A DNA stretch of 64,000 bases from Epiperipatus broadwayi (lineage: Eukaryota > Onychophora > Udeonychophora > Euonychophora > Peripatidae). The stretch covers positions 10,561,100 through 10,625,099 of the forward strand of contig JAQFVV010000022.1 in assembly GCA_028023455.1 (NCBI GenBank), given 5' to 3'. This document shows, one piece after another, positions 37,263-48,956 of this stretch (position 1 is the stretch's first letter; each line of letters begins with the position of its first letter). Below the pieces are notes generated by a model, which searched no databases, had not been told where the DNA came from, and was given only the letters and a program-made list of their open reading frames with translations. A program made the position numbers and the translations under genes.

Positions 37263-38415
37263 AATTATTATTAATTTTTTTATTGAACTGAATTGCTTAA
37301 AATAATAAAAAATTACAGATAGTAGATGGCAGTTTTATTCAATGCCTTTAGACATTTGACCTTCAATTATCAGGCCTTAAGTTAGAATGCTTTTGAACTT
37401 TATGTCCTGAAATTTTAAATGTCCTAATTATTTGAACCTAAACTATCTAGAATTTTGAAATGCTATATATCAAACAAAATATTAAATGTTATAATTTAGC
37501 AGAAATCTTTTGGCCATGTAAGTCAAGGATGAAGATTGAATAAGACATATGTATAGTTATTTAAAAAATGGCATCTAGAATTAATGCATTAAGCAATGAA
37601 AGGCAATTGATCTTTTTTTAAAAAAAATTATTTCATGAATATATTTTATGAAAGATTGGGAAAATATTAAGGTTAGAGCATCCTGAGCTTTGAAGTTTGA
37701 GATGTGGTTTTAATGCAGTATGTAGCAAATATTGTATTAAAACAGCTAATGTGCTTCATTTTCTTACTGCTGTCATAAATGGCAGTGTGTTTGTTCTGCT
37801 ATTGACTGCAATTTGTGGTTTTTTTAAATTAATAAAAGGTTACAATTTAAAAAACAGAGAACAGTAACAACAAATCACTCACCTCTCCATCTCATAAAAT
37901 ATATGATAAAATAAGAGTAGCTTCCTATATACTTAAGCTTACAATAGATGGCAGCGGTGTAGATGGCATTCTTGTTTTATCAAATAATAAGAAACAAAGA
38001 TAAAATAATAAAAAAATTTATTTTCATCTTGTGGAAATATTATAACTTTAAAAATATTAATATAAGTCAAAAATATAAATTATTAAAAAAAATGCATTTT
38101 ATTTTTAAAAATAATTATCATGTCAAAAATTAGCCATTAGGTTTATGTATAGCATATATTAACCTGTTTTTGTAATTCAGCATTACATAATTTTCTAAGC
38201 AATTGTTGATATGATTATTTTAAATATATATAATTAATAAAATATTTTTATTTGCTTAATATATTATCTTGTCCTAATTCTCAAAAATAAATGAGAAGAA
38301 AAAATATAAATTTTATTTTTATATTATTTACAGACATATAACACACAGACAATAATAACTCAAAATAAATATTCCATAAATTTTGCATTTGGTTGTGAAT
38401 ATGTTCAAAAAAATT
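37263..38415. other. AT-rich non-coding DNA
   Basis: No exon or recognisable element is seen. Confidence 0.35.
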
Positions 38416-38518
38416 TCAAGCATTGGTGGTCAAGAGGTCAGCGACGCTGCTTTACAAGCAGTTGTCCCGGGTTAGCGGGTTCACTTCCCCGCTGATGCTA
38501 TGACACATGAGAAAAAAA
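38416..38518 (+). repeat. tRNA-like SINE, family A copy 4
   Basis: A full-length body: tcaagcattggtggtcaaga, gctgctttacaagcagttgt, gttagcgggttcacttcc, gctgatgctatgacacatga, then an A-rich tail. The target duplication is ambiguous because both flanks are A-rich. Confidence 0.8.
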
Positions 38519-38531
38519 CAAAACAATAATC

Positions 38532-38640
38532 AAATGATTTATTGCACCTAAAGTTTATAAGAACTTTTAACACCAGAAGTGACAGAGTTGGGCTGTAGCT
38601 TTTAGTTCCAGAGTTTGTCACTATACCAAACCACATAGGG
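38532..38640 (-). repeat. SINE family B copy
   Basis: Directly follows the family A copy, in the opposite orientation: atttattgcacctaaagttt, caccagaagtgacagagttg, then ctataccaaaccacataggg. Confidence 0.65.
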
Positions 38641-40623
38641 CACTATATGAATATTCAGTTCTTAAGTTTGCCATCCACATAGGGCATTAAATAATAGTAA
38701 TGAATGTATATGTTTTTAGATTATTTTTGTGTCTAAAGGCAAATTGAGTAAGAAATCAGTAGAGTACTTCAATTAGTTTTTGCTTAATTGATATGATGAT
38801 TATTTAATCTTATAGCAGAATTTCATTATTTATTTGTATGGACAATATCATTAAATAAATAAATATTACATTGGAATTAACATTTACATTTTAAACTATT
38901 TAAAAAATATTTTTCAGTAGTATATATTTAAAAAATGAATAATTAATTTAAAAAAAATTATATGGTCAGTTGCTTAGGTTGTCATGTGACATTTGAGCAT
39001 GACAGTTTTATTCAATAGACTAAACTAAACTGTGCCTCTCCCCTCCCCCTAGCTCAGATGAGAATCACTTTAGAAACCCTTAGTTCATGAACATGCCATT
39101 CTACACTGTCATAAACCACGTAGAACAATGCTTTTGGACAATATTATAAGTACTATTATAATGAGTTTCAAAAATTATAATTTCAAATATAATAATCAAG
39201 AATTTTTATTGTCATTATATTAAATATGCAGAAGAATATATTATGACAATAAATAATAAAGCATTATTCAATAAATTAGGTTTGTAATTAAAAGCTGCAA
39301 TTTTTTTCAAATTGTAATATATGCACACTATATGTATATAGTATATGGCAGGAACTCTTGGTATGATGTGCATCTGCTTGCCATTATGATTTACATTTAA
39401 AAATATGAAATTAAGTTACAGTCAGTCTTAGCATTTTTTCAGATAGATAACCTGTATCCAGTAGCTTAGCTATTTTGAGCTGGTGGCAAAAGGATGGAAA
39501 AATATCCAATTTTTTATCACTCAGAAATTAGGAAGCATGATGATTAATGCTTTTTCTTTATTATTCTTATATGAAGATTTGCCAGAGAGGTCTTTATCTT
39601 GCAGTGTGCTATTAAAGATTGTTTATCCCTTATATGAATAAATGTATTTATTTATAAATAAATAAATTTCATATTTATCAAATTATAACATATTTAAAAG
39701 ATGAAAATTAGAATATATAAATAAATTAAGATATGGAAATGTGTTTTAATTAATATCATTTTTAAAAAAAATCATTAATGAATAATACAATTAACTGTAT
39801 TAACAGTGAGAACTTATTTCTTAGCCATAAAATTAAAAACTTGACTTAAGCTATTATAAATAAAAATTAATTCAAGTTTTGGCAAGTGCATTTTTTTTTT
39901 TTTAGCATTAAATAAAAATTGTTTATCTTTTTGTGAATTATTTTCATTATAAGAAATAAAGTTAAATTACATATACAATTTGCCCAAGTTAGTATTTAAA
40001 AAAAAAAGAAGACAGTAGCAGCTTCTGAAGGCTTTGATCCTTTCAGATGGAAACATATATAAGCTGTTTAATTAATAAACAAATTATCACATGACTTTCT
40101 GCTTGAGTCTGTTACTATATTTATTCTAATTCAGAGCTATCTATCAGAAGCTTGAATAATCATTGGACAGTAAATAATAGTATTATATTCAACATTTCAG
40201 ATTAGTGATAGCTAGAAACTAGTCTCCAAACTGATATAGAATAGCTATCTAATATAGTATTTATCATACTCCAGATGACAATAAAATCTAGCAGCAGCAA
40301 ATAAAGTGCAGTTATTCTTAATTTACAAGACTTTTCCACTGAATCAACAGAGAAAGGATAAAACATCTATTCTGATTTCTATTTTTGTAGTTTTTTTCAT
40401 TAATTCTTTTTAGAATGCATTTTATAAAATTTGTTAATCTCGATATTTGTAGGTGGTGCTTTCTTATTAGACATATATGTTATGCATTTATGAACATTTT
40501 TCTAAATAGTGTTTTCATTTTATTGTCTATGCTCATATTTAATAAAAAAAAATTTAAACAGTCTTTTATAAATATTATACTTTAAATTTTATTTGATTTT
40601 TTTTTTTTGTTACTTTTTTGCAG
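38641..40623. other. AT-rich DNA directly upstream of the Robo Ig2 exon
   Basis: Partial family B pieces in minus orientation lie at about 39085-39124. A diverged family H-like segment (tagctagaaactagtctcca) lies near 40210. The last 40 bases are a strong polypyrimidine tract ending ttttttgcag, the acceptor of the exon at 40624. The upstream exon (Ig1) is not visible. Confidence 0.5.
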
Positions 40624-40905
40624 TACTAAGAGATGACTTCAGAGTCATGCCCAAGGACACAATCGTGGCGGCCGGTGAAACTGCCACTTTGGAATGCCAG
40701 CCTCCACGTGGGTATCCCGAGCCTACAGTGATGTGGAAGAAAAATGATATGCCCATCAAACTGACGGGAAGCCGGTTTAGTGTGAATGATGGTGGTAATC
40801 TTGTGATCAACGATGTGCGGCAGTCAGATTCTGGCAGCTATATCTGTGTGGCGGAGAACCTGGTGGGAAAACGAGAAAGTAACACAGTGACGCTCTCTGT
40901 ACATG
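40624..40905 (+). CDS. robo: Roundabout receptor exon encoding Ig domain 2 (partial gene)
   Basis: Robo receptors are single-pass membrane proteins that bind Slit and steer axons and migrating cells. Ig1 and Ig2 form the Slit-binding region. The exon encodes about 94 residues starting (V)LRDDFRVMPKDTIVAAGE, and LRDDFR is a signature of Robo Ig2. Counting the split valine as 1, the disulphide cysteines are C25 and C75 and the core tryptophan is W38. The DSGSYIC motif covers residues 69-75, and ENLVGKRES follows. The acceptor is a T-rich tract plus ttgcag. The donor is catg/gtatat. Both junctions are phase 1, so the exon is symmetric and 282 bp long, typical of an Ig cassette. Base composition is clearly richer in G+C than the surroundings. 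Robo paralogue number cannot be told. The exon for Ig1 lies outside the window or was not recognised. Confidence 0.93.
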
Positions 40906-41699
40906 GTATATATTTATAAATATTTTATAATTTTATTGAACATGTTCTAAAATTTTTTTTATTAAATGATGTATTTTAGAACAAAACTAACCATATATGT
41001 TAGTCAATTAATAGCATACTATTTAAATGTATTAGATATATTTAGAAAATAATTTGAAAATAAATGTGAAGTAATAATTCAAAACATAGATTTTAGTTAG
41101 GGATTAATATGAAATTGTTAACATTGGAATTATTTGTATTATTGTTTCTCCTTCTTTTCTTCTAAACTGGACCAGGCCGACATTGATATGAATATATATT
41201 TAATTTGATTATTTTTATTTTAAGTAACTTAATTTATTGGTTTATTTGTTTAAAGCCTTTATTTATTTTTGTGAATATGTGTAAACAAATATGTTTTGGG
41301 AATACAGTTTTTTGAATTCATATATGCATATAATTGCTTGTTATTACTATCACTGCACATGTATTACAGTTAAATTTTACCTGCCATTATTAGAGTAGTA
41401 TGGGAGATTCAATAGTTGGCTCTAGAGATAATACATTTTATAGAAAATGTATTTTTATTTATTCTCAAAAAATATTTACATATATTTAAACTTCTAATGC
41501 ATGTGATGTGAATGACTTCTTAGCCTAAGCATTCTGAATTTACTATGGATAAAAAATTCATATTTCTAGAAATATCATTTCATTCTCTGAAACACCCCTT
41601 CCCCCACTTCCATTTATCCTCTCCACCTCTTTCCAACCTATTGTTACCACATTATTCTGTCAACACTTTTTTTATCTATCTCATTATAATAAAAGCTGT

Positions 41700-42806
41700 A
41701 TCTTTAGTTTCATTATCATTCAGACATTTACTTCATATACTGCAGGTTTTACAACAAAATTGATCCTTTTTGTTCTTTGTGCCACGGAAAAAGAAACACA
41801 ACAGCACCTATTTCACACCTGCACAGCTCTGACAAATACCTGAGAAATTATGATTAACACATATAGACAAAATAACATCACACTTGATCTAATAGAGACA
41901 CTCAGTAAAGGCTCAATACCAGCAGCTCATGCAGCAACTTTTTGTTTATATACTTTCTGGTGCACCAGATGTACTTTCTGCCTTGAAAACAATACCAGAA
42001 GGTACCCAGCCACATTCTCTAATAAGCTCGAACAGCTGAAGGCCAGAGATGGCAAAATTGCACACCCAGATATATTTGCTGCTACATGGTCACTATTAAA
42101 AACCTGAAACAAACCATAACCTCAAAAAAAAAAACAAATAATGACTTTGGCTGTAACAAGAACAATTATTATTTTTTTTTTTTTTTGTTTACATATCTCT
42201 TTTTCAACAATTTTTTAAAAGACCATATCTGTCTATTGAATAGTCCAAAGGATATATTTTAATTCAATCAAAAAGTATTTAAACTGTTGACCTAAACCCT
42301 CAGCAATGAAAATACAACATAGGCAAATACATAGTTTACAAGTTTACAGTTATCAGGTACCTGCCTAACAATTTGTTTGAACTGTAACAATAATATCTAT
42401 CTGCTTGTTCCAAAGCTATGTAGTTTTAAACCATGTATTTTCAACAATGTAATTTTTGATAAACAAAAAAGTTTTGATTTGGAATACATGGATAAAAAAA
42501 AGAAATAAATTATTACAAATAATAATAAATGTATAATTGCTAATGTAAATATTTCTACACTGTAAAATTTTTCTATTTAATCTGATCTCTCTTAATTGTA
42601 CTGCAATCAGCTATGTTAAAAATGTACCCAGTAACTAATGATTTGTAAATCTATTTGAACAATGCTATAAATTTTTTCTAATTGATAAAACATTTGTTAG
42701 ACCTGTCATGCCATTGTAACACTGAAAAAACCATTGTAAATTCATGTAATCTATTTTTTGTACAATAAAGTATATTATTGAAACACACACAAAAAAACTA
42801 AAAAAT
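41700..42806 (+). pseudogene. 5'-truncated LINE: ORF2 C terminus and polyadenylated 3' UTR
   Basis: Around 41771-41830, after one frameshift, the reading is FCSLC then EKETQQHLFHTCTAL. This is a C-x2-C...H-x4-C zinc knuckle of a non-LTR ORF2 end. The frame continues open through LIETLSKGSIPAAHAATF, FWCTRCTFC and AHPDIFAATWSLLKT to a TGA at 42105-42107. About 650 bp of 3' UTR follow, with AATAAA at 42764-42769 and an A-rich tail near 42790-42806. One internal stop (ALTNT*EIM) and the frameshift show it is dead, but it is less decayed than the RTE relics. It lies in the host intron in the same orientation as the host gene, so its AATAAA could in principle affect host transcripts. Confidence 0.7.
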
Positions 42807-43539
42807 CATCCCTCCCCATTCTTTCCAGCTTTATATTTCTGTCTATTTTCTATATAATTTATTTTGCACTTTTGCCAATATTCTGCATTTAAACAATAAA
42901 TATTTATATTCTCATATCTTTGTTTTAAAAAAGTATTTCAATCTAAATTCTCATATCTTTTCAATCTCCTTTCTCTGGTATCCCAAGATACTATCTGATG
43001 TGATATCATAGGACTTCTTGAAGAAGGTAGAAGTTTCTGTGCATACTATACATCCAGAAACCCAATTAGCCAAAGTCAAACATTCTTTCCTTCAAAAGCT
43101 CTATATATCACAATAAAATCATCTTATTTCTCATTTTTATTGTGCAGGAAAAGCTGTTTTGTTAATTTCACTTTTTCTATTCTCTTATTCCCCACTTTTA
43201 TTATAAAGACCTAAACCAAAAATTATAAAATTTCTCTCTTTTTTATTTCCTTACATTGAAATTTCTCCTACTTCCATATAATTGTTTCTAATCCTTTTTC
43301 AACATCCAACAAAACTCTAAGAATAAATTATGAATACTCTCGCTTTCATCTCCATATAAATTACATTTATAATGCAAATCCTTTTTCCATTTTGAGCTTC
43401 CCTTTCTCAGATTTAAACTCTTGTTCTTAGATTAAATAACAATATACTCTTTAATTATGGTAATAGATTTTTCTTATTTTATATATTTTGTACCCTTATT
43501 CCAAACTATTTTTTTTTACTCAAATTCATTTTCTATAAC

Positions 43540-44774
43540 AAAATTTTGGTGCTTGTCTTATAGATAAAAACGCCGTTTTCACACTAAAACTATAAAATAT
43601 GACCATTCCCAGGCCGTTGATTTTAATCATTTTGATGTGTTTTTTGTAATGCGAAAATAAAAACAAAACAAAATCGTCTTTTTTAAATATTATTTTTTAT
43701 TAACGTATATAAATTAAATGATAATAATAAATGTAAAATAAAATAAACAAATTACAATTTGATTCGTGTTTTTTATATTATTGTGTTACCGCTATTTTTT
43801 ACTTTTTTAGTCTTCGTTTTACTTTTTTTTTTTTTTTTTACAGACAAACAGATATTACCGCTATTTTTTACTTCAAATAGTATGACAACAAAAAGTAAAA
43901 GTTGTTAGGGTTAGGTTTAGGGTTAGTTTTAGGGTTATGTTTAGGGTTAGTTTTAGGTTTAGGGTTAGTGTTCTGTTGTTTGTAATGCTAAAATAAAAAA
44001 TATCAATATCGTATTTTTATAAATATTTTTTTTCAGTAACATCTATAAAATAAATGATAACAATAAACGTAAATTACATTCAACAAAGTATAACCATAGT
44101 CAGAGAAAAGAAAGTAAAACTTTTTTAAACAACAACAAACACATATATATCTAGAAAATGTCTTCTTTACTTATTAACCATGTTTATAATATATGCTTTT
44201 TATGAAATTTACAAAACACAGTGCAGAATTGTACTTTTCTTACTGGATATTTTTGTGTTACCGCTCTTTTTTACTTCAAAAATATACACACGGTAGAATC
44301 TTGTTTGTCTCGTGGAATGTTACGAACAGTACGTTTCTTGACGCGTTACCTAATTTCAACTCACTTTACACATATATCCTGTCAACATTTTCCCACTTAA
44401 AACTTCAATACAGTACGGTGTAAAAAGTCTGATAATTATTACTTTACAAAATCTGAACATTTCAATACTTTAAAATAAAAAAAAAATCCAATGAAAACAA
44501 CTTTTCCATCCAATTCAAATACACACCCTCTCACCAAGGTGTAACCATTTTATAAACTGTGCAAATTCGGAAAATTTATTTGCTGCTATGCGACATACAT
44601 GCTGTACTGCGATGCGACATAGCGACCTGCAATCTGTAGCACAACAAAAAAGTTGTATTATAGAAAATGCAGGTTCAAACGTGTCGGCCGAGGAAACGGC
44701 ATTTTTATGTGTTTTAGCACAAAAATGGCGCCATCGAGCGGCGTCTTTAGCTATAAGACAAGAACCAAATTTTT
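43540..44774. mobile_element. Non-autonomous TIR element with internal tandem and telomere-like repeats
   Basis: 43540-43575 and 44739-44774 are inverted complements at 32 of 36 positions (shared core cttgtcttatag, then taaa, then acgccg). TA dinucleotides flank both ends a few bases outside and could be mariner-type target sites, which is uncertain. Inside are two related segments of roughly 230-300 bp (about 43636-43870 and 43971-44280), each running from tttgtaatgc-aaaataaa to ttaccgct-ttttttactt. TTAGGG-like repeats lie between them. No transposase is seen. Confidence 0.65.
43904..43968 (+). repeat. Interstitial telomere-like (TTAGGG) repeats
   Basis: About 65 bp of ttaggg, tttaggg and ttttaggg variants, all in one orientation. 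A TTAGGG-type motif fits a vertebrate or lophotrochozoan-type telomere better than the TTAGG motif of most insects. The variation argues for old or template-independent origin. Confidence 0.8.
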
Positions 44775-45636
44775 TTTTCTCTAACCAACTTATCTATCTT
44801 CTTTCCCATTCTTCATAATTATGTACTTGTAATATATTCTCTGCGTATTTATTCCATTCCTTATATAAATATTATAGAAATAAATTAACAATTTTATGTA
44901 TTGGCAAAGTTTTTTTTTGCTCAATGTATTTGTTGCCTTTTGACATAATGTAATTAAACTTCATTTTTACAAATCTATTTTCATTCGCATATTGTAATTT
45001 TTTCTTTCTTTTATATTTACTTTTCATTTTCCTCATTAAAAAAAAAGTCCATTCCATTTCATCTTAAATAAATAGGTTCATTTACCATTCCTTATTCATC
45101 TATCTACTTTTTTTGTTCTCTCTAATATCATTTAATTTTTCATATTATATATATATTTATAAAGAACTTATAGACAATATACATATTTGAATATTATATA
45201 TATAATTATATGGCTTTATTGCTTAAGAGTTCATAAGAAGTTCAAGTTTCAGAGTTGATCCTGGGATGCACTACCAGTTGATTAAAACACATATGGATTT
45301 GTATATCATGCTGTTATATAACTACTACTTTTTTTGTTATATTCATTTTTTATAACTCTATTCCCTTTTTTTAAAAAATCAACTTATCTACTCTCCTTTT
45401 GTACTTAACATAATTAGAGCTGTAGTATATGTTTACATTCTACTTATTTTTAATATTAATTCATAAAAATAAATTATTTATTAATTTCGCATATTTGAAA
45501 AAAATCTTGTCTCCATACCTTTTATTCTCTCTACTTATATAATTCAAATAAATACTGTTTTTTTTAATTAATCTATTTTGTTCATATATTGCAGCCTTTC
45601 AAGCATTTTAAAATTTATTTTAATTAATGTCTTACA

Positions 45637-45725
45637 CAGTCTAGTGCAGTGATAGTATGACAAGCTCTAGATCAAAGCCCTTGTGACCACTTCCAGTAGT
45701 ATATCATGTATCAAAAAGTTTATTC
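45637..45725 (+). repeat. SINE family B copy
   Basis: gtctagtgcagtgatagtat, gacaagctctagatcaaagc and gaccacttccagtagtatat follow the family order with a shortened middle. An inverted partial copy may lie at 45217-45300. Confidence 0.55.
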
Positions 45726-46486
45726 ATTTTTGAATAGCTTCATTTATGGCCCACATTTCACCAAACATTACATATTTATTTACTTCGTTTTGAATTCTAT
45801 CTAAAATCTCTTGACTTTTTTGGCCAGGACTAAATGCCACATTTCCAAACGTTACAATAGGTACACTTATTCTTTTAAATTATTCTGTATATTTTTTGTT
45901 TTATTATCTGAAAGTTATGTCAGATTTTTAATCAAGCCTATTCTCTTTTTTTTTTTTTTGCTTTTTGTTTTTCAATTTAAATTTTTTACCATATATAATT
46001 TATTTTTTCATTTAACAAAGCGCCAAATATTTTGACAATGAAGCTGTTATATGTGCAGTACCAATGTACACTACTTTAATTACACACTATGCAAAAAAAA
46101 ATAAACATAAACAAAAAAATAAAAATACAAAAATTTATAAGTGTAATAAATTTTACAACATGGAGTACTGTACACTTTCATTTTTTCTAATAATTTTTTT
46201 GGGGGGGCAGGGGGATTATGTTGAAAGCACGTACATTTTATTTTTTGCTTTTTTTATTCTCCTAAAAGATTGAAACATACAATATTTTATAATAAAACAT
46301 TTTACGAAATTTAGGAAAATTTGTAAAATATCTTTCTTAAATGATAAAATGAAAGTTATTTATATGGCAGAGAAAAAGAACTGTAAAATCGTCTTGTATT
46401 GTATCAGAAAGTTTAAAGTTTGAAAAGTTTATCTGGGAATCTGAAATAGGAAATCAAAATAACTAGAGAGGTCATAATGAGACTGT

Positions 46487-47628
46487 GAGGTTGCTATATT
46501 TTGTAGAAAATATATTAGGCTTTAGCAACTTGAGAGCTATACGTTATAAATCTAAGTTTTACTTCAGAGAAAAAACAGTAATGAAATATAAATATATATC
46601 TAGTTTAAAAAGCAATAAAAAGATCACTAATAATTAATGGAAACGTAAATAGATATGTAAGTTTAAAAAGTAATGAAAAATAAATTCTGTAAAAATAAAG
46701 GAAACTTTATTTTGATAATTTGAATTTAAATGTAATTCAACGAAGAAAGATTGGTTTGCAGATAAATTAGACTTAAACAGATAAAGAATGTAACTTAAAA
46801 GCATTCTATAAAAGATTGCAGAAAGATAATGCAAAAGATTATTTTCAAGGCCGGATATAACTCGTGGATTTACAATACCAAGAAAACTGTATTGTTAAAA
46901 TCAAACCATTAAACTATTTTAGGAGAAAACAAATGGAATAAATATTTGAAGCTAATTACTAAATTACTATGGAATGCGAATGGTCATAATTAGATGACAG
47001 ATTCTTATCGTCATTGTAAAAACGCATTAGTCAAATGGATTTACTTTTACATTAGAATGATAGGAATTTATCAATGAATTCAAGCAAAGAGAAAACAGTA
47101 TAAATAGTGCATGCAACAAAAGAGTGCCATTGTTAGCTTTCCTCCACTCATTGCATGCTGTTGTGTGTTGTTGTCGTAAGGACTTTTGAAAAAAGGCTGA
47201 GGGAAAAGTGCCTTAAAACTTTTCTGCAATAATAGTAGGGTTCCAGAGTTCGTGCCTCTGAAGGTGAAAGAAAGCCGGTTAGGGAAAATATTCCCAGACC
47301 TCACCGGTCTTTTTATGATTTGTGTATGCCTGAGAAGGCCCAATTAGGATTGTGTTTTAAGTACTGTGAGTATAAAATTTTAGTATTCACTTAGGTCCAC
47401 CACTATTGTACTTTTTGGTGGTGATTATAGCATTGAAAATTTAGAACTTTAAATCAAGGACTAATTGTTAATGTGTATATAAAGTAAGTACGGATTGTTA
47501 TTTAGTGAACTCTGAACTGATGTGTATATATATAATATGTAAATAAATGTGTTTATTCTTATTTAATAACATTTTGGGTAATTAATAGTTGTTGGTAGTC
47601 AGCTTCATAGCTGAATGCACAACAGAAG
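46487..47628 (+). other. Candidate solo LTR
   Basis: A core-promoter-like tataaatag lies at about 47099-47107 and an aataaatg polyadenylation-like site at about 47541. The spacing would suit a U3-R-U5 arrangement. The region is bounded by similar sequences, gtcataatgagactgt (about 46471) and gtcataatgagtctgt (about 47629). That 16-bp duplication is longer than the 4-6 bp expected for LTR elements, and clear TG...CA ends are not established. Treat this as a hypothesis. Confidence 0.25.
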
Positions 47629-48767
47629 TCATAATGAGTCTGTTATTATTTCCAAAGAAGGGAAAAAAGTTATTGAATCTACAGCATGTTTAATTGCAAT
47701 GAAAGCTGACATTTTGCGTTTTCTTTATTTTAAAATATCTAGATAGATATGGTAAATTAAGTTTTTTATGTAATTTTTTTAATGAATGTCAGTAAGTAAA
47801 CTCCAATAGTAAATATATACATAAATATGCTGTCTGAATTTAACATTAATAATCGCTTTTTAAAATTTTTGTTAATAATCTTAATTTACATATGCTTACC
47901 ACATGAAGAAATATTAGTGTAATATATATATATATATACATGTTCAAAAATCTTTATACTTATGGTACAGTAAACTATATATTATATTGTAATTAAAGCT
48001 TATCAATAAAATGAAATATTTTCCACAATAGTTGATATATATATAAGGGGAGGGGATTGGAACAAAGTATAGCTGATAATCATGATTATGATGTACTCTT
48101 TCATTTCTCCCAAGTCAATGGACAACAAATAGTAGTATGTAGCATTCTCTCATATATTTTTTATTTTTTATGAGGTGGTCTTCTCTCATTTAGGAGGTTT
48201 CATCCATTGGGAAATTTGAATATTGAAGCCAATGATTAAAAGTTTTGATATTCTAAACTCTTGAACCAAAACTAAATTTATTTCATCCAGCAATATAAGT
48301 GTGAGTCAGTTCAAAAATTACTTTATTGTCTTTAGTTATAAATTACTTGTAGATATATTTTTCAAAATGAACAATCAGAATCAAAATTTTAGAATGTTGA
48401 GATTTCAACTCATTTCTCTCAAATATTTTTTGAAGAGTAAATTTGTCAAAATGCAGACCATCTCTCGCATTTGATTTAAAGTAACTTTCCAGATACTGTT
48501 CATGGGAGTCGGCTGACAAATTTGTTTTCACAATAGCTATGATCATATGAAGAAGGAAAGTGGTTCAGTTTAAATATATCCATATTAACGAGTGCGGAAT
48601 GTTAAGATTGACTGGGAATAACCAGTAAGCAATTCCTGACATAGAGAAGGTGATCAGTTGATGTATTTTGTGATATGTCTTTTTTTTCTTTTTTGTATAT
48701 TTTATTTTTGATTTCTATTATTTTGAATATTATTTGTTTTGGGCATTTTCCCAATGTCTTTGAATAT

Positions 48768-48956
48768 TAAACAGGCAAAACTCTCCATAAAGTAGTGCCA
48801 CCCTGTGCCAACCAGAGTAATCAATGGGTGCCAAAAGACTTGTGCATAAAATCCCTATTTAGTGCCTACTCATCCAATATCCCCAGAGTAATTTCTGGCT
48901 TGTGGCCTTCGTCAGTGAGGAGGCTTGGATCTGAGAGCACTGCACCTAGATCTTAG
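48768..48956 (-). repeat. Hairpin SINE-like element, family H copy 4 (5'-truncated at the apex)
   Basis: An exact 10-bp duplication, ctttgaatat, flanks it (48758-48767 and 48957-48966). On the minus strand it starts ctaagatctaggtgcagtgc, the hairpin apex, and runs through the complete right arm to gagttttgcctgttta. Head and left arm are absent. This is what a reverse transcriptase stopping at the top of the hairpin would leave. Confidence 0.8.

Noticed and set aside
40610-40810. Minus-strand open frame over the Robo Ig2 exon
   Set aside because: It is the antisense shadow of a strongly supported exon with proper splice sites.
41927-42112. Minus-strand frame inside the LINE 3' end
   Set aside because: The plus strand encodes the zinc-knuckle ORF2 end; the minus frame is its shadow.
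44700-44760. Helitron 3' end (hairpin gcgcc...ggcgt before an end)
   Set aside because: No CTRR terminus follows, and the sequence is explained better as an inverted terminal repeat matching 43540-43575.
44588-44818. Plus-strand open frame of 76 codons at the right end of the TIR element
   Set aside because: It overlaps the terminal inverted repeat and has no similarity to known transposases. It is probably chance in a less AT-rich patch.
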